In this document: positions 33,980 to 43,883 of the stretch, one piece after another
Position numbering within the stretch: position 1 is the stretch's first letter
How the letters are laid out: the number at the start of each line of letters is the position of its first letter
DNA from: Sulfitobacter delicatus
GTDB lineage: Bacteria > Pseudomonadota > Alphaproteobacteria > Rhodobacterales > Rhodobacteraceae
DNA length: 64,000 bases
Assembly (NCBI RefSeq): GCF_900102535.1
Contig: NZ_FNBP01000014.1
Coordinates: 1 to 64,000 of the forward strand
Direction of reading: 5' to 3'
Program-made: the position numbers and the translations under genes
Notes under the pieces: generated by a model
Seen by the model: only the letters and a program-made list of their open reading frames with translations
What the model was told of the DNA's origin: nothing
Databases searched by the model: none

Positions 33980-34588
33980 TTGTTTCGCAATACCATGCCA
34001 TTCGCCACCAAGGGCCAAGTCATCGGCCTGCTTGGCGGGTCCTTTGACCCGGCGCATGAGGGCCACGCGCATATCACCCGTGAGGCGTTGAAGCGGTTCG
34101 GGCTGGATCGGGTGTGGTGGCTGCTTAGCCCCGGCAACCCGTTGAAAGAACGCGGTCCCGCCCCGATGCAGGCGCGGATAGAGCGCGCGCTGTCGGTGAT
34201 TGATGATCGCCGCGTTGAGATCACCGACATCGAGGCGCAGCTTGGCACGCGCTACACGGCTGAGACGCTGTCCGCGCTGCGGCAGACCTATCCAGGCGTG
34301 CGCTTTGTCTGGCTGATGGGGGCCGACAACCTTGCGCAGTTTCATTTGTGGCAGGACTGGCAACAGATCATGCAAACGGTGCCGGTCGGCGTTCTGGCCC
34401 GCCCGGGTCAGCGCATCTCGGCGCGGATGAGCCGGGCAGCGAGGCTTTATGCGCCCTACCGGATCGCGGGGAGGAATAGCCAGTTGCTGGCCCATGCCGC
34501 AGCGCCCGCGTGGTGTTTTGTGAATGTGCCGATGGTAGATGTTTCGTCCACAGCTCTACGTGCCGCCGGGGGCTGGCGTTCAGCGTAG
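33980..34588 (+). CDS. nadD: Nicotinate-nucleotide adenylyltransferase
   Basis: The 202-residue enzyme adenylates nicotinate mononucleotide in NAD synthesis. It shows [17 protein letters not shown] with the nucleotide-binding HxGH-type motif, [27 protein letters not shown] and the C-terminal [12 protein letters not shown] at 33980 is the likely start because GGGGG lies 6-10 nt before it and homologues have a similar-length N-terminus; ATG at 33995 is the alternative. Its 3' end overlaps the convergent DMT gene by 9 nt. The usual neighbour rsfS is not seen. Confidence 0.92.
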   Translation: MFRNTMPFATKGQVIGLLGGSFDPAHEGHAHITREALKRFGLDRVWWLLSPGNPLKERGPAPMQARIERALSVIDDRRVEITDIEAQLGTRYTAETLSALRQTYPGVRFVWLMGADNLAQFHLWQDWQQIMQTVPVGVLARPGQRISARMSRAARLYAPYRIAGRNSQLLAHAAAPAWCFVNVPMVDVSSTALRAAGGWRSA

Positions 34589-35413
34589 TCGGGCCGAGGT
34601 AATGCCTGCAGTGATAATCACCGCCAGCCCGGCCCAAGTGAGCGTATCGGGCAGAGTGTTGAACAGGAATAGCCCCAGCAGCACCGCGGCGATTAGTTGG
34701 AAATAGACCAGCGGCGCAAGGCGCGTGGCGGGCGCTCGGCGGTAGGCATAGAGCAGCAGCAGGTTGCCGAGCATTGAGAAGAGCGCGCTGAGGCTCGCCA
34801 GCCCCGCGACCTCCAGCGTTGCGGGGGGCAGGTTTAGCAGCCCCAGGGGCAGGAGCATCACGGCGCTCATCGCCAGTTGGGTAAAGGTTAGTGCCAGCGG
34901 GGCGGCAACGTCAGAGAGCCAGCGCGACATGGTTAGGAAAACGCCATAGAACAGACCTGCCGCCACAGCGAACAACAGGCCGGGGCCGCCGGACGTGCCG
35001 CCCATCCCGGGACGGACGACCAAAAGCACACCGATGAACCCCGCCATGATCAGCGCGCTGCGCAGGAGCGTGATGCGCTCGCGCAGGAGCAAAGCGGCTA
35101 GAAGATAGCTGAACATCGGCCCGATGAAGAAGGCCGCAAAGACATTGGCGATAGCTTCGGTCTGCAGCGCGGTCTGGATGCAGGTGATCCCCGCCGCCAG
35201 CGTTGCGGCGCGCAGCCAGAGCCGTTTGTCGCGCATCAGTGCCCATGTGCCCCGCGGCAAGAAAGGCAGCACCAAAAGCGCGCCAATCGCAAATCGGGAC
35301 CACGCAACAAAGACCGGGGCCACGCCTAAGCCACCCGTGAGGATCTTGCCCGCGCTGTCGCCCGCCGGAATAAGCGACATGGCGATGAACATGATGGGAA
35401 TGGCGCGTTGCAT
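34580..35413 (-). CDS. DMT-superfamily transporter (EamA type)
   Basis: The 277-residue protein has ten predicted hydrophobic helices in two EamA halves (about 1-135 and 145-277), with [16 protein letters not shown] and [17 protein letters not shown] as the typical ends of each half. Such exporters move amino acids or other small metabolites; substrate unknown. It is convergent to nadD with a 9-nt overlap and divergent from dacB. Confidence 0.88.
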   Translation of the reverse strand: MQRAIPIMFIAMSLIPAGDSAGKILTGGLGVAPVFVAWSRFAIGALLVLPFLPRGTWALMRDKRLWLRAATLAAGITCIQTALQTEAIANVFAAFFIGPMFSYLLAALLLRERITLLRSALIMAGFIGVLLVVRPGMGGTSGGPGLLFAVAAGLFYGVFLTMSRWLSDVAAPLALTFTQLAMSAVMLLPLGLLNLPPATLEVAGLASLSALFSMLGNLLLLYAYRRAPATRLAPLVYFQLIAAVLLGLFLFNTLPDTLTWAGLAVIITAGITSARLR

Positions 35414-35513
35414 TGCAGCGGGTTAGCAGGTCGGCGGATTTGTGCAACCGCGAATGGCGGCCTGTCGTCTCACTGGTTGTGGCCGAACGCTGCTTGCGGT
35501 TTATATCAGGCTT

Positions 35514-37112
35514 ATGAGCCAGAGATTTGCACGCCGATTTTTCCTTGGAACAGCCGCCGCAGCGATGGCGGCGGTTTCCGCTTGGGCAGAGCCCCCCACC
35601 ACGTCGTTGCGCCCCGTCGGGCGCGATGCGGACCTGTATAAGCAGGCCATTCCGAATGTATCCGAGATCATTGCCGACAGCGGGATCACCGGCGAGGTCG
35701 CCTTTGCCGTGGTCGATGTGGAGAGCGGGACTTGGCTGGAGGCTTCAAACTCCAACGACGGCATCCCGCCTGCGAGCAGCATCAAGGCGATCACGGCGCT
35801 TTATGCGCTGGACTTGTTGGGCCCGGACCATGTGTTCGAAACCAAATTGGTCGCGACAGGTGGCGTGGTTGAAGGCGAGGTGCAGGGCGATCTGATCCTT
35901 GTCGGCGGCGGCGATCCAACCCTTGACAGCGATCATTTGGGGCAAATGGCCGAAGAGCTGAAAGAAGCAGGCATTATCGGGGTTAAGGGCAAGTTCAAGG
36001 TCTATGAAGGCGCCTTGCCCGCCACCCGCGCGATCGATCCGGAACAGCCGGACCACGTGGGCTATAATCCCGGCGTGTCCGGGTTGGCGCTGAATTACAA
36101 CCGTGTGCATTTCGAATGGAAGCGCGGCAGCAACGGCTATGATGTGACAATGGAAGGCCGCGCGGCGCGTTATGCGCCTGCGGTACGGATCGCCTCAATG
36201 GAGGTCGTGGACCGCCGGGGGCCGGTCTACACCTATGAGAACCAGTCGGGCCGTGATGTCTGGACTGTGGCGAAAGGCGCCCTTGGCAAAGGCGGGTCGC
36301 GTTGGTTGCCGGTGCGGCGGCCCGGGCCCTATGCGGGGGATATCTTTACCACCATCGCGCGCAGCCATGGCATCAAACTTGGCGAAGCGGAACTGGCTGA
36401 GAGCGTGCCGGAGGGCGAAGTGCTCGCCTCGCACCGCAGCAGTGATCTGCGGGTGATCCTGAAGGATATGCTGAAGTATTCCACCAACCTGACGGCTGAA
36501 ATGGTCGGTATGGCCGCCAGTGTTAAGCGGTTGGGGAAGGTTGAGAGCCTGCGCGCCTCGGCGGCTGAGATGAACAAATGGGCCGTCGAAGAGCTTGGCA
36601 TGGAAAACCCTGCAATGGTGGACCACTCCGGGTTGGGCGATGACAGCAAAATGACCGTGCATGACATGGCGGGCGGGCTGGCGCGCATTCATGGGACGGG
36701 TCTGCGGCCGCTGTTGAAGCCCGTGTATCTACGTGATGACAGGGGGCGTCCGGAGCAGGACAACCCGATTGAGATCGATGCAAAGACCGGGACATTGAAC
36801 TTTGTCTCGGCGCTCGCGGGTTTCCTAACCACGCCTGAGGACCGGGTGCTGGCTTTTGCCATTTTGACCGCGAACCAAGACGAACGGGCCAAGATCAGCC
36901 GCGCCGAGCGGGAGCGCCCCCCCGGCGCGCGGTCATGGAACGCGCGGGCGAAACGGGTGCAGCGCGGTCTGCTGGAACGCTGGGGGCTGCTCTATAACGC
37001 AAAAGTAGCGCCGGAAGAGGAGGCGTCGGAGCCTGAGGCGGCGCCAACGCCCGATGAGGAACCCGCTGCGGATGCAGAGCCTGAAGTCGAAGCGGTTACC
37101 GAAGAGTCCTAA
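35514..37112 (+). CDS. dacB: D-alanyl-D-alanine carboxypeptidase/endopeptidase (PBP4, DacB)
   Basis: The 532-residue periplasmic enzyme trims or cleaves peptidoglycan cross-links. The signal (residues 1-26) contains RRFFLG and could use Tat. The serine-peptidase S13 motifs are SSIK (PPASSIKAI), STN (KYSTNLTAEM) and KTG (DAKTGTLNF). A proline- and glutamate-rich acidic tail of about 35 residues from PEEEASEPEAA is unusual for the family and is probably disordered. The ATG at 35514 is used; a longer frame upstream has no signal-like start. Its stop is 2 nt from the convergent TerB-like gene. Confidence 0.92.
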   Translation: MSQRFARRFFLGTAAAAMAAVSAWAEPPTTSLRPVGRDADLYKQAIPNVSEIIADSGITGEVAFAVVDVESGTWLEASNSNDGIPPASSIKAITALYALDLLGPDHVFETKLVATGGVVEGEVQGDLILVGGGDPTLDSDHLGQMAEELKEAGIIGVKGKFKVYEGALPATRAIDPEQPDHVGYNPGVSGLALNYNRVHFEWKRGSNGYDVTMEGRAARYAPAVRIASMEVVDRRGPVYTYENQSGRDVWTVAKGALGKGGSRWLPVRRPGPYAGDIFTTIARSHGIKLGEAELAESVPEGEVLASHRSSDLRVILKDMLKYSTNLTAEMVGMAASVKRLGKVESLRASAAEMNKWAVEELGMENPAMVDHSGLGDDSKMTVHDMAGGLARIHGTGLRPLLKPVYLRDDRGRPEQDNPIEIDAKTGTLNFVSALAGFLTTPEDRVLAFAILTANQDERAKISRAERERPPGARSWNARAKRVQRGLLERWGLLYNAKVAPEEEASEPEAAPTPDEEPAADAEPEVEAVTEES

Positions 37113-37114
37113 CG

Positions 37115-37537
37115 TCAGGTGAGATGCCGCGCCCGCGCGCCGCGCTCGATCGCGGCGGCGTGCAGCCGGTCGATGTTGAGCTCGTAGCGGATTTCTTCCA
37201 GCAAACGCAACTCGGCCTCGCGCAGCTTGCCATCTGCCGCCGCCACGTCGCAGGCCAGCGCATAGGCGGTTTCGTTCAGCCGCTCGGGCAGGGCATTGCG
37301 GATCAGGCCAAAGAGGGCGTCGAGCCCGTCTTCTTGCTCAAAGAGGTCAAAGACCGTTTTGCTGATGGTGGCCACGCGGTCATTGTCATAGCCCGAAAAG
37401 ACCGGCAGCAGGTTCAGCGCGCTTTCGATCTTGACCAGTTCGGCGGTGCGGATGTCCTCATCCGAGGCCGAAATCGCTACCATCAGCGCGACAAGACTGT
37501 CTTGTGCGCTGAGCGAGAGGGAGGAAGTGTCGGCCAT
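37115..37537 (-). CDS. TerB-like protein
   Basis: The 140-residue helical protein resembles TerB/DjlA N-terminal domains: LVALMVAISASDEDIRTAELVKIESAL and ACDVAAADGKLREAELRLLEEIRYEL are the two acidic helix pairs that coordinate metal in TerB. The family is linked to tellurite resistance and stress but the role of solitary members is unknown. The ATG at 37537 is chosen because the conserved region starts soon after; the upstream frame is non-conserved. Confidence 0.82.
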   Translation of the reverse strand: MADTSSLSLSAQDSLVALMVAISASDEDIRTAELVKIESALNLLPVFSGYDNDRVATISKTVFDLFEQEDGLDALFGLIRNALPERLNETAYALACDVAAADGKLREAELRLLEEIRYELNIDRLHAAAIERGARARHLT

Positions 37538-37661
37538 GGGCGGAATCCTTTGAACAGGTATGTTGCAGCGCAGAATATTGACCCGCCCCCGGTGACGCAA
37601 TAGGTACAGGCGACCTGCCGCGCATAGGGTGCGGGGGGCAGCAAAATATGGATGATTTAAC

Positions 37662-39242
37662 ATGTCCGAGACCCGAGACGCGGCACTCAGCAGCAAAGCA
37701 TGGCCCTTTGAAGAAGCGCGCCGGGTGCTCAAACGTTATTCAAAGAAGCCGCCCGAGAAGGGGTTTGTGTTGTTTGAGACGGGCTACGGCCCCTCCGGTC
37801 TGCCGCATATCGGCACCTTTGGCGAGGTGCTGCGCACCACGATGATCAAGCGCGCCTTTGAGGAAATCAGCGACATTCCCACCAAGCTGGTGTGCTTTTC
37901 GGACGATCTCGACGGCATGCGCAAAGTGCCGGGCAATGTGCCGCAGCAAGAGATGCTGGCTGAGCATATGCACCGGCCACTGACGAGCGTGCCCGATCCT
38001 TTTGGCACACATGAAAGCTTTGGCCATCACAACAACGCCATGCTGCGCCGCTTCCTCGATACCTTTGGGTTTGAGTATGAGTTCTACTCGGCGCGTGAGT
38101 TCTACCGTTCGGGCCAGTTTGACGAAGTGCTGCTGCGCGCATGTGAGAAATACGATGAGATCATGGCGGTGATGCTGAAGTCGTTGCGCGAAGAGCGCGC
38201 GCAGACCTATTCGATCTTCTTGCCAATCCACCCCGAAACGGGCCGCGTGATGTATGTGCCGATGAAGGAGGTCAACGCCAAGGACGGTACGATCACCTTT
38301 GACGATGAAGACGGCAACGAGATGACGCTGCCGGTCACCGGCGGCAATGTGAAGCTGCAGTGGAAGCCTGACTTTGGCGCCCGCTGGGCCGCGTTGGATG
38401 TTGATTTTGAGATGTACGGCAAGGAGCACGCCACCAATACGGCGATCTACGACCGGATTTGCGAGATTTTGGGCGGCAAGAAGCCGGAGCATTTCAGCTA
38501 TGAGTTGTTCTTGGACGAAAACGGCCAGAAGATTTCGAAATCCAGCGGCAACGGCATTTCGATTGATCAATGGCTGACCTATGCCAGCACCGAGAGCCTG
38601 TCGTACTTCATGTACCTCAAGCCCAAGACGGCCAAGCGGATGCATTTCGATGTGATCCCCAAGGCGGTGGATGAGTATCACCAGCAGTTGCGGGCCTATG
38701 AGACGCAGGATGCGAAGGGGCGGCTGAACAATCCGGTCTGGCATATCCACGGCGGCGATGTGCCGAAGTCGGATATGGTGGTGCCGTTCTCGATGCTGCT
38801 GAACCTCGCGAGCGTGTCGAGCGCCGAGGACAAGTCACAATTGTGGGGCTTTATCCAGCGCTATGCGCCCGAAGCCACGCCCGAGACCAACCCGGGCATG
38901 GATCAGGCGGCGGGCCATGCGGTGCGCTATTTCAACGACTTCGTGAAACCGCAGAAGGTGTTCCGTGCGCCATCTGAGTTGGAACGCGAGGCGCTGGAAG
39001 ACCTGCGCGACCGGCTCAAGGTTTGGGACGGTGGCTTGGACGCCGAAGCGCTGCAGAGCATGGTCTTTGCGGTCGGCAAAGAGCGGTTCGATCCGCTGCG
39101 CGACTGGTTCACGGCGCTTTACGAAGTGCTGCTGGGCGCCAGCCAAGGGCCGCGCTTTGGCGGGTTCATCGCGCTTTACGGCGTGGATGAGACCGTGGCG
39201 CTGATCGACGATGCGCTGGCGGGCAAGCTGACCACGGCGTGA
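37662..39242 (+). CDS. lysS: Lysine--tRNA ligase, class I
   Basis: The 526-residue synthetase is the class I (archaeal-type) lysyl-tRNA synthetase, common in alphaproteobacteria and unrelated to the class II enzyme of E. coli. HIGH appears as [10 protein letters not shown] and KMSKS as KISKSSGNG. The C-terminal helical part binds the anticodon. Length is typical. It stands alone on the plus strand. Confidence 0.95.
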   Translation: MSETRDAALSSKAWPFEEARRVLKRYSKKPPEKGFVLFETGYGPSGLPHIGTFGEVLRTTMIKRAFEEISDIPTKLVCFSDDLDGMRKVPGNVPQQEMLAEHMHRPLTSVPDPFGTHESFGHHNNAMLRRFLDTFGFEYEFYSAREFYRSGQFDEVLLRACEKYDEIMAVMLKSLREERAQTYSIFLPIHPETGRVMYVPMKEVNAKDGTITFDDEDGNEMTLPVTGGNVKLQWKPDFGARWAALDVDFEMYGKEHATNTAIYDRICEILGGKKPEHFSYELFLDENGQKISKSSGNGISIDQWLTYASTESLSYFMYLKPKTAKRMHFDVIPKAVDEYHQQLRAYETQDAKGRLNNPVWHIHGGDVPKSDMVVPFSMLLNLASVSSAEDKSQLWGFIQRYAPEATPETNPGMDQAAGHAVRYFNDFVKPQKVFRAPSELEREALEDLRDRLKVWDGGLDAEALQSMVFAVGKERFDPLRDWFTALYEVLLGASQGPRFGGFIALYGVDETVALIDDALAGKLTTA

Positions 39243-39302
39243 AACTTTTGCCCTTCGCCGCGCGTGACTTAGATCAAGTCAACACGGGCGGAGGGGAAAG
39301 AC

Positions 39303-39716
39303 ATGCGACAGATGATCCTGACATTTCTCGGAGGGCTGGTTCTATCGGCCCTCCTGAGCTTTGGCGCAGCCGCGCAGCAGGCTGAGATCGAAGCGACAAT
39401 CACCGGGCAATTCGACGCTTTCCGGGCTGATGATTTTGCGGGCGCGCTTGAGTTCGCCACGCCGCAGTTGCAGCGGTTCTTTCAGACTCCCGAGAACTTT
39501 CGCCAGATGGTGACCAGCGGCTACCCGATGGTCCAAAACCCCGCCGAGGTGCAGTTTCTGGACCGGCGCGGAAAGGGCTCGGACATTTTTCAGGTGGTGC
39601 AGATCACGGACGCGGGCGGGTTTACGCATTTGCTCGCCTATCTGATGCAGCAGACTGCGGATGGGTGGCGCATTGGGGCGGTGCAGATTCTCGATGCGCC
39701 GGGGATGAGTGTCTGA
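39303..39716 (+). CDS. DUF4864 exported protein
   Basis: The 137-residue product has a signal peptide (residues 1-24, ending GAAAQQ) and a compact domain with EIEATITGQFDAFRADDFAGAL and WRIGAVQILDAPG, which fits DUF4864, a SnoaL/NTF2-like fold in alphaproteobacteria. Function is unknown; it is predicted to be periplasmic. An FNR-like sequence lies just upstream at 39264-39277. Confidence 0.82.
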   Translation: MRQMILTFLGGLVLSALLSFGAAAQQAEIEATITGQFDAFRADDFAGALEFATPQLQRFFQTPENFRQMVTSGYPMVQNPAEVQFLDRRGKGSDIFQVVQITDAGGFTHLLAYLMQQTADGWRIGAVQILDAPGMSV

Positions 39717-39859
39717 GCCATTGTTGCGGCTCTAGCGCACGGTCGTATCAGCCCCGTTTAACACATCATTGATATTTCCCTGACCTCGCGGTTCGGCATG
39801 ACCGAGCCAGAGGAGTTTTGCGGCGCGCCCCCATTGGCGGCCCGGGGAAAGGAAATGCG

Positions 39860-42148
39860 ATGAATAAGGCGATTACCGATGGCGTGGTGCTGATGCCCAC
39901 ACCCTTTGCGGCGGGTCTGGATGTCTGGTCGAGCGGCGACGGCACGCCGGGATCGGACACCTATGAGAACGCGGCCAATGCGGCCTTTGTCCCGGCGGAT
40001 CAGGATTTCGGCGGGGCGCTGGAATTGCTGAAAACCGACTCGGTGCAGAAGCTGCGCTACATGGGGCAGACGACACTGCTGCCCGGTTGCTATCTGCGCG
40101 TCACGGCGCGGGTGAAGGCTGTCAGTGGTAACCTGCCATCGGTGCGGATCGCGGGCTATCCGGCGCAGCCGGGCGGGGCCAAGGTGAGCGGTGTGCCCGA
40201 GTTCGGCCCTGCGACAGCCCTTACGAGCTACGGCGAGGTGGTCGAAGTCAGCGCCATTATCGGCACTGGGGATCGCGGCGGCGTGGATATGGTCTGGGGC
40301 ATGGATGCGGCCTATGGGCATCTTGGGCTGGATCTGACCGGGTCGAGCGGCGGCGTGGTTCGGATCGACGATATCGTGATCGAGGATGTGACTTCGGTCT
40401 TTCTGAGGGACATGCTCGCACAGGTCGATGTGCGCGACTATGGCGCGGTGGGCAATGGCGTGACGGATGACACCGCCGCCTTTGAGGCCGCCAATGCCGC
40501 CGCAAACGGGCGCACGGTGCTGGTGCCCGCAGGGAACTACCTTCTGAACGGCGATGTGACCTTTGACACGCCGGTGAAGTTTGAAGGCCATGTGACCATG
40601 CCGGATAGCGCGATCTTGCTGCTGCGCCGCAATTTCGACCTGCCGAACTATGTGGAAGCCTTCGAGGATGAGCGGACGGCGTTCCTGAAGGCGTTTCAGG
40701 CACTCTTGAACAACGCTGACCACGATTCGCTCGACATGGGTGGGCGCAAGATCACCGTCTATAGCCCACTCGATATGCAGGCGGCGGTGCCTGACAAGAC
40801 CAGCTATGCGACCCGTCGCGTGATCCGCAACGGTCAGATCGAGGCCGGGTCGAGCAGCAATTGGGACACGCAGGTGGTGACTTCGCAAGCGACCTATTCA
40901 CCTTCGGACAGCCGCAAGCTGACCAATGTTACCAATGTCGCCAATGTGCCAGTTGGCGCGCTGGTCGAAGGCAATGGGGTCGGGCGTGAGATTTATGTCC
41001 GTTCCAAGAATGTCGCGACGCAGGAGATCACGCTGAACGCGCCCTTGTTCGACGCCGCGGGCACGCAGAACTTCACTTTCCGCAAGTTCCAGTATCTGGT
41101 GGATTTCAGCGGCTTTGCCTCGCTGTCGAAATTCGTGATGGCGGATATCGAGTTCCAGTGCAACGACCGCTGCAGCGCCATTAACTTGGCACCTTCGGGG
41201 CTGATCTTTCACCTGCGCGATTGCTTTGTCAGCCGCCCGATGGACCGGGGCATCACCTCGATCGGTGGCGGCTGTCAGGGGATGCTGATCGATCGCTGTC
41301 AGTTCTTGTCCGCCGAAGACGCGCTAACGGTGCCGAACCGAACCAGCATCGCGCTGAACACCAATGCGAACGACGTGAAGCTCCGTGATTGTCGGGCAAC
41401 CAAATTCCGTCACTTCGCACTGCTGGCGGGGGGAAATAGCATCGTCACGGGCAATCACTTCTTTCAGGGGGACGAGGTCCATAATGGCGTGCGCTCGGCG
41501 GGTCTTATCCTTGCCTCGGCACATACCAGTGCAGTGGTGACAGGCAATTACGTCGACAATTGCTTTATCGAATGGACCAATGAGCAAGACCCGACGCCGG
41601 ATCACACGAACGGCTATTCCTTCAGCGCGCTGACCATCAGCGACAACATCTTCCTGTCCGGTGAGGTTGCGCCCTGGTTCAGCTATATCGTGGTGAAACC
41701 GCATGGGGCGGGGCACTATCTCAGCGGGGTGAACATCACAGGCAACCGGTTCCGCAGCCTGAACGGTAGCATCGACCGGGCGGAGCGGGTGGATACCACC
41801 TATGCCGACCTCGATATTTCGCGCTGCAAGAACGTGGTGATGAAAGGAAACTCTTTTCATGCTGTCACGACGCAGGTCGAGAATGTCGCCGAGATTGAGC
41901 ACAACCAGTCAACGCCGTCGGACACTTGGGTTATCGATACGGCGGGGCATTTGCCCTTCGACGGGCACGCCTTGAACAGTGACGCGGTGGTGGCGCATGG
42001 GGCGATCCGCAACGCCAACAATGTGGCGCAATATGACATGCCTTACGTCAAACACGCTGAAGGGCCGGACAATGACCAGCTACATGTGATCTGGCCTACC
42101 CCGGTAAAGGGGAAGGTCTCGGTGATGGTGCGGATGGACAGTCGCTGA
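39860..42148 (+). CDS. Pectate-lyase-fold (GH28-related) protein, possible spike protein
   Basis: The 762-residue protein has no signal peptide. Residues 1 to about 195 look like a beta-rich, carbohydrate-binding-like N-terminal domain. From VDVRDYGAVGNGVTDDTAAFEAA (about 197) starts the Pectate_lyase_3 signature, followed by right-handed beta-helix repeats with segments such as GMLIDRCQFLSAEDAL, SIVTGNHFF and VTGNYVDNCF, and a short C-terminal domain. The family covers polysaccharide lyases and phage tail spikes. Lack of a signal peptide and the spike-like N-terminus suggest a virion-type or gene-transfer-agent spike, but no phage genes are adjacent. AAGGA precedes the ATG. Confidence 0.75.
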   Translation: MNKAITDGVVLMPTPFAAGLDVWSSGDGTPGSDTYENAANAAFVPADQDFGGALELLKTDSVQKLRYMGQTTLLPGCYLRVTARVKAVSGNLPSVRIAGYPAQPGGAKVSGVPEFGPATALTSYGEVVEVSAIIGTGDRGGVDMVWGMDAAYGHLGLDLTGSSGGVVRIDDIVIEDVTSVFLRDMLAQVDVRDYGAVGNGVTDDTAAFEAANAAANGRTVLVPAGNYLLNGDVTFDTPVKFEGHVTMPDSAILLLRRNFDLPNYVEAFEDERTAFLKAFQALLNNADHDSLDMGGRKITVYSPLDMQAAVPDKTSYATRRVIRNGQIEAGSSSNWDTQVVTSQATYSPSDSRKLTNVTNVANVPVGALVEGNGVGREIYVRSKNVATQEITLNAPLFDAAGTQNFTFRKFQYLVDFSGFASLSKFVMADIEFQCNDRCSAINLAPSGLIFHLRDCFVSRPMDRGITSIGGGCQGMLIDRCQFLSAEDALTVPNRTSIALNTNANDVKLRDCRATKFRHFALLAGGNSIVTGNHFFQGDEVHNGVRSAGLILASAHTSAVVTGNYVDNCFIEWTNEQDPTPDHTNGYSFSALTISDNIFLSGEVAPWFSYIVVKPHGAGHYLSGVNITGNRFRSLNGSIDRAERVDTTYADLDISRCKNVVMKGNSFHAVTTQVENVAEIEHNQSTPSDTWVIDTAGHLPFDGHALNSDAVVAHGAIRNANNVAQYDMPYVKHAEGPDNDQLHVIWPTPVKGKVSVMVRMDSR

Positions 42149-42175
42149 GTTAAGACGCGTTACAGCGTGAATGGT

Positions 42176-42200
42176 CCCGTCGGTGATCCGGCGGGGTTTT
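42176..42200 (+). terminator. Terminator after the beta-helix protein gene
   Basis: CCCGTCGG-TGAT-CCGGCGGG is followed by GTTTTCG. It ends within 10 nt of the convergent gene's stop at 42208. Confidence 0.75.
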
Positions 42201-42207
42201 CGTTCGC

Positions 42208-42879
42208 TTAGAACTGCCGCCAGATTCCGATTTTGATCGTGGTATTCTCGGGTGCGTTCACAGGGACTTCGCTGCCGATCTGCACGCGATATTGGGTGCC
42301 GCGTGGGCTAAAGATGACCGAGGGGGCGACCTTGGCAAATGTCCCGGCGGACGTGTGTGAGACGAAGAGTTGAACCATGCCGCTGGTCACCTCGGTGAAG
42401 TCTAATCCGGCTGTTGTGTCCAGTTTGATGACCCCCTGATTGAAGCCGAACTCCCATTTGACCGAGGCATCAACGGCAAGCCAGCCGTTGCGATTTTGTA
42501 AAGTGTAACCCCGCCCCCAAGACAGCCCGGCTTTGAGATGGGGCGAGACCATTTCCCCCACCCAACTTGCGCCTGCGCCGAGTTCATAGGCCCAGCGGCC
42601 CTGCTCAGTCGGCTCGCCCAAGGGGAAGCGTAAGAACAACGTGGCACTGCCAGTTTGCAGGCCAAAGGGGTTTTGGAAGGTGGTGACATCTGCCCCCAGC
42701 GTCAGGTCTTCGCGCAGCCCGTATTCGAGATAGGTGCTCTGGGTCAGATCGTAGAAATATGTGGCCGAGAAGGTTGAGGCGACAAAGCTCGTGCCCTCCT
42801 CCCGCAGCCACGCACCTGCACAGGCCGGAACGGCGGACAGTTGGCTGGTCAGCAACATGACGGCAAAGGCAGATCGCAT
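42208..42879 (-). CDS. Predicted outer-membrane beta-barrel protein
   Basis: The 223-residue product has a signal peptide (residues 1-22, ACAGA) and alternating polar/hydrophobic strands throughout, e.g. SFVASTFSATYFYD, SATLFLRFPLG and WAYELGAGASWVG, and it ends in phenylalanine (IKIGIWRQF), the usual C-terminal signal for barrel insertion. I do not recognise a named family. It may be a porin-like or surface protein. Single gene. Confidence 0.7.
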   Translation of the reverse strand: MRSAFAVMLLTSQLSAVPACAGAWLREEGTSFVASTFSATYFYDLTQSTYLEYGLREDLTLGADVTTFQNPFGLQTGSATLFLRFPLGEPTEQGRWAYELGAGASWVGEMVSPHLKAGLSWGRGYTLQNRNGWLAVDASVKWEFGFNQGVIKLDTTAGLDFTEVTSGMVQLFVSHTSAGTFAKVAPSVIFSPRGTQYRVQIGSEVPVNAPENTTIKIGIWRQF

Positions 42880-42945
42880 GGCAGGCTCCTGCAGCGATCT
42901 TGGTTAAGGATGGTTAACAAATGGTTTCGGGTAACGGGCAAAAGT

Positions 42946-42976
42946 AAAGGCTCGGCGCTTTGCGCACCGAGCCTTT
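42946..42976 (-). terminator. Terminator after the small PLDc_N-type gene
   Basis: AAAGGCTCGG and CCGAGCCTTT pair over 10 bp, with CGC and GCG extending the stem inward. On the minus strand it is followed by a T-rich ACTTTTG. Confidence 0.75.
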
Positions 42977-43003
42977 GTCGTCACTCAAATTCGTGAGTCC
43001 GGG

Positions 43004-43189
43004 TCAGACGTGGGCTTTGTTCCCGCGCGGACCGGCGATGAGCCACGCGATGAAGCCCAGAACAGGCAGAATAATGATGCCCAAAGCCCAAGCGATCTTG
43101 GCCATGCCGGAGGCACCCGACGTCATAACTTGGTAGATTGCGTAGATATCGGCAATCAGGATGATAAGTCCCAGAAGTCCATATTCCAT
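43004..43189 (-). CDS. Small membrane protein, PLDc_N-like
   Basis: The 61-residue product has two hydrophobic helices (EYGLLGLIILIADIYAIYQV and KIAWALGIIILPVLGFIAWLIAGPR). This is the pattern of the phospholipase D N-terminal membrane domain (PLDc_N), here as a solitary small protein. AAGGAGA precedes the ATG at 43189. Function is unknown. Confidence 0.8.
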   Translation of the reverse strand: MEYGLLGLIILIADIYAIYQVMTSGASGMAKIAWALGIIILPVLGFIAWLIAGPRGNKAHV

Positions 43190-43371
43190 TGTCGTTTCTC
43201 CTTGTAGCTTCGTCACATTCGCATTGGTGGTATAACCTGCCTATTGGCGATTTTGTTCCGCAGACCCCCCCTTCACGCCATCGGTCATAAACCGCCGGAC
43301 AGTTTATTGGGCCGGAACTCCGAGGAGCAGATCGGGGTTTTTTCCTTGCAGCAGTAGCGAAAGGAAAGGCT

Positions 43372-43740
43372 ATGACTGATACGATGACAGGTACAACCGC
43401 ACCGGCATCGCTGGTGTCTTCCAACAACGTGAACGGGACGGCTGTCTTTGGCGCGGATGGCGCTGAGATCGGCCATATTGACCACCTGATGATCGACAAA
43501 AAGTCAGGCAAGGTCGCCTATGCCGTTATGGGGTTCGGCGGTTTCCTCGGGATGGGAGAGGAACACTATCCCGTGCCGTGGAATGCCCTGAACTACGACC
43601 CGGACCGCGACGGTTTCATGACCAATATCGACGAGAAAACCGTCAAAGGCGCGCCCGAACGTACCGACAGCTGGTACACTGACCGCGCGTGGCAAGAGCG
43701 GACCTTTGATCACTATGGGGTGCCGTATTATTGGCTCTGA
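43372..43740 (+). CDS. PRC-barrel domain protein
   Basis: The 122-residue soluble protein has a PRC-barrel at about residues 15-95 (VNGTAVFGADGAEIGHIDHLMIDKKSGKVAYAVM, in part), with a C-terminal YTDRAWQERTFDHYGVPYYW tail found in general-stress members. The barrel binds RNA or protein in other contexts. GAAAGG lies upstream of the ATG. A strong hairpin follows. Confidence 0.88.
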   Translation: MTDTMTGTTAPASLVSSNNVNGTAVFGADGAEIGHIDHLMIDKKSGKVAYAVMGFGGFLGMGEEHYPVPWNALNYDPDRDGFMTNIDEKTVKGAPERTDSWYTDRAWQERTFDHYGVPYYWL

Positions 43741-43783
43741 GGCGCGGAAAACGTCACCGTGCTACATCACCGGTAAGCAAAAT

Positions 43784-43811
43784 CGGCATCAGGCCGCGCA
43801 GCCTGATGCCG
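43784..43811 (+). terminator. Terminator after the PRC-barrel gene
   Basis: CGGCATCAGGC-CGCGCA-GCCTGATGCCG is a perfect 11-bp stem, followed 10 nt later by ATTTTTAG. Confidence 0.75.
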
Positions 43812-43883
43812 TTCATTGATTTTTAGCGTTGGGACGGGCCTGATAGGCAAAAGGCAATACTGCCGAAACTTTTGAGGTTCCCT

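Noticed and set aside
32533..34248. Minus-strand open frame of 571 codons
   Set aside because: Opposite the AGCS symporter and nadD, with an Arg/His/Asp-rich protein typical of antisense high-GC DNA.
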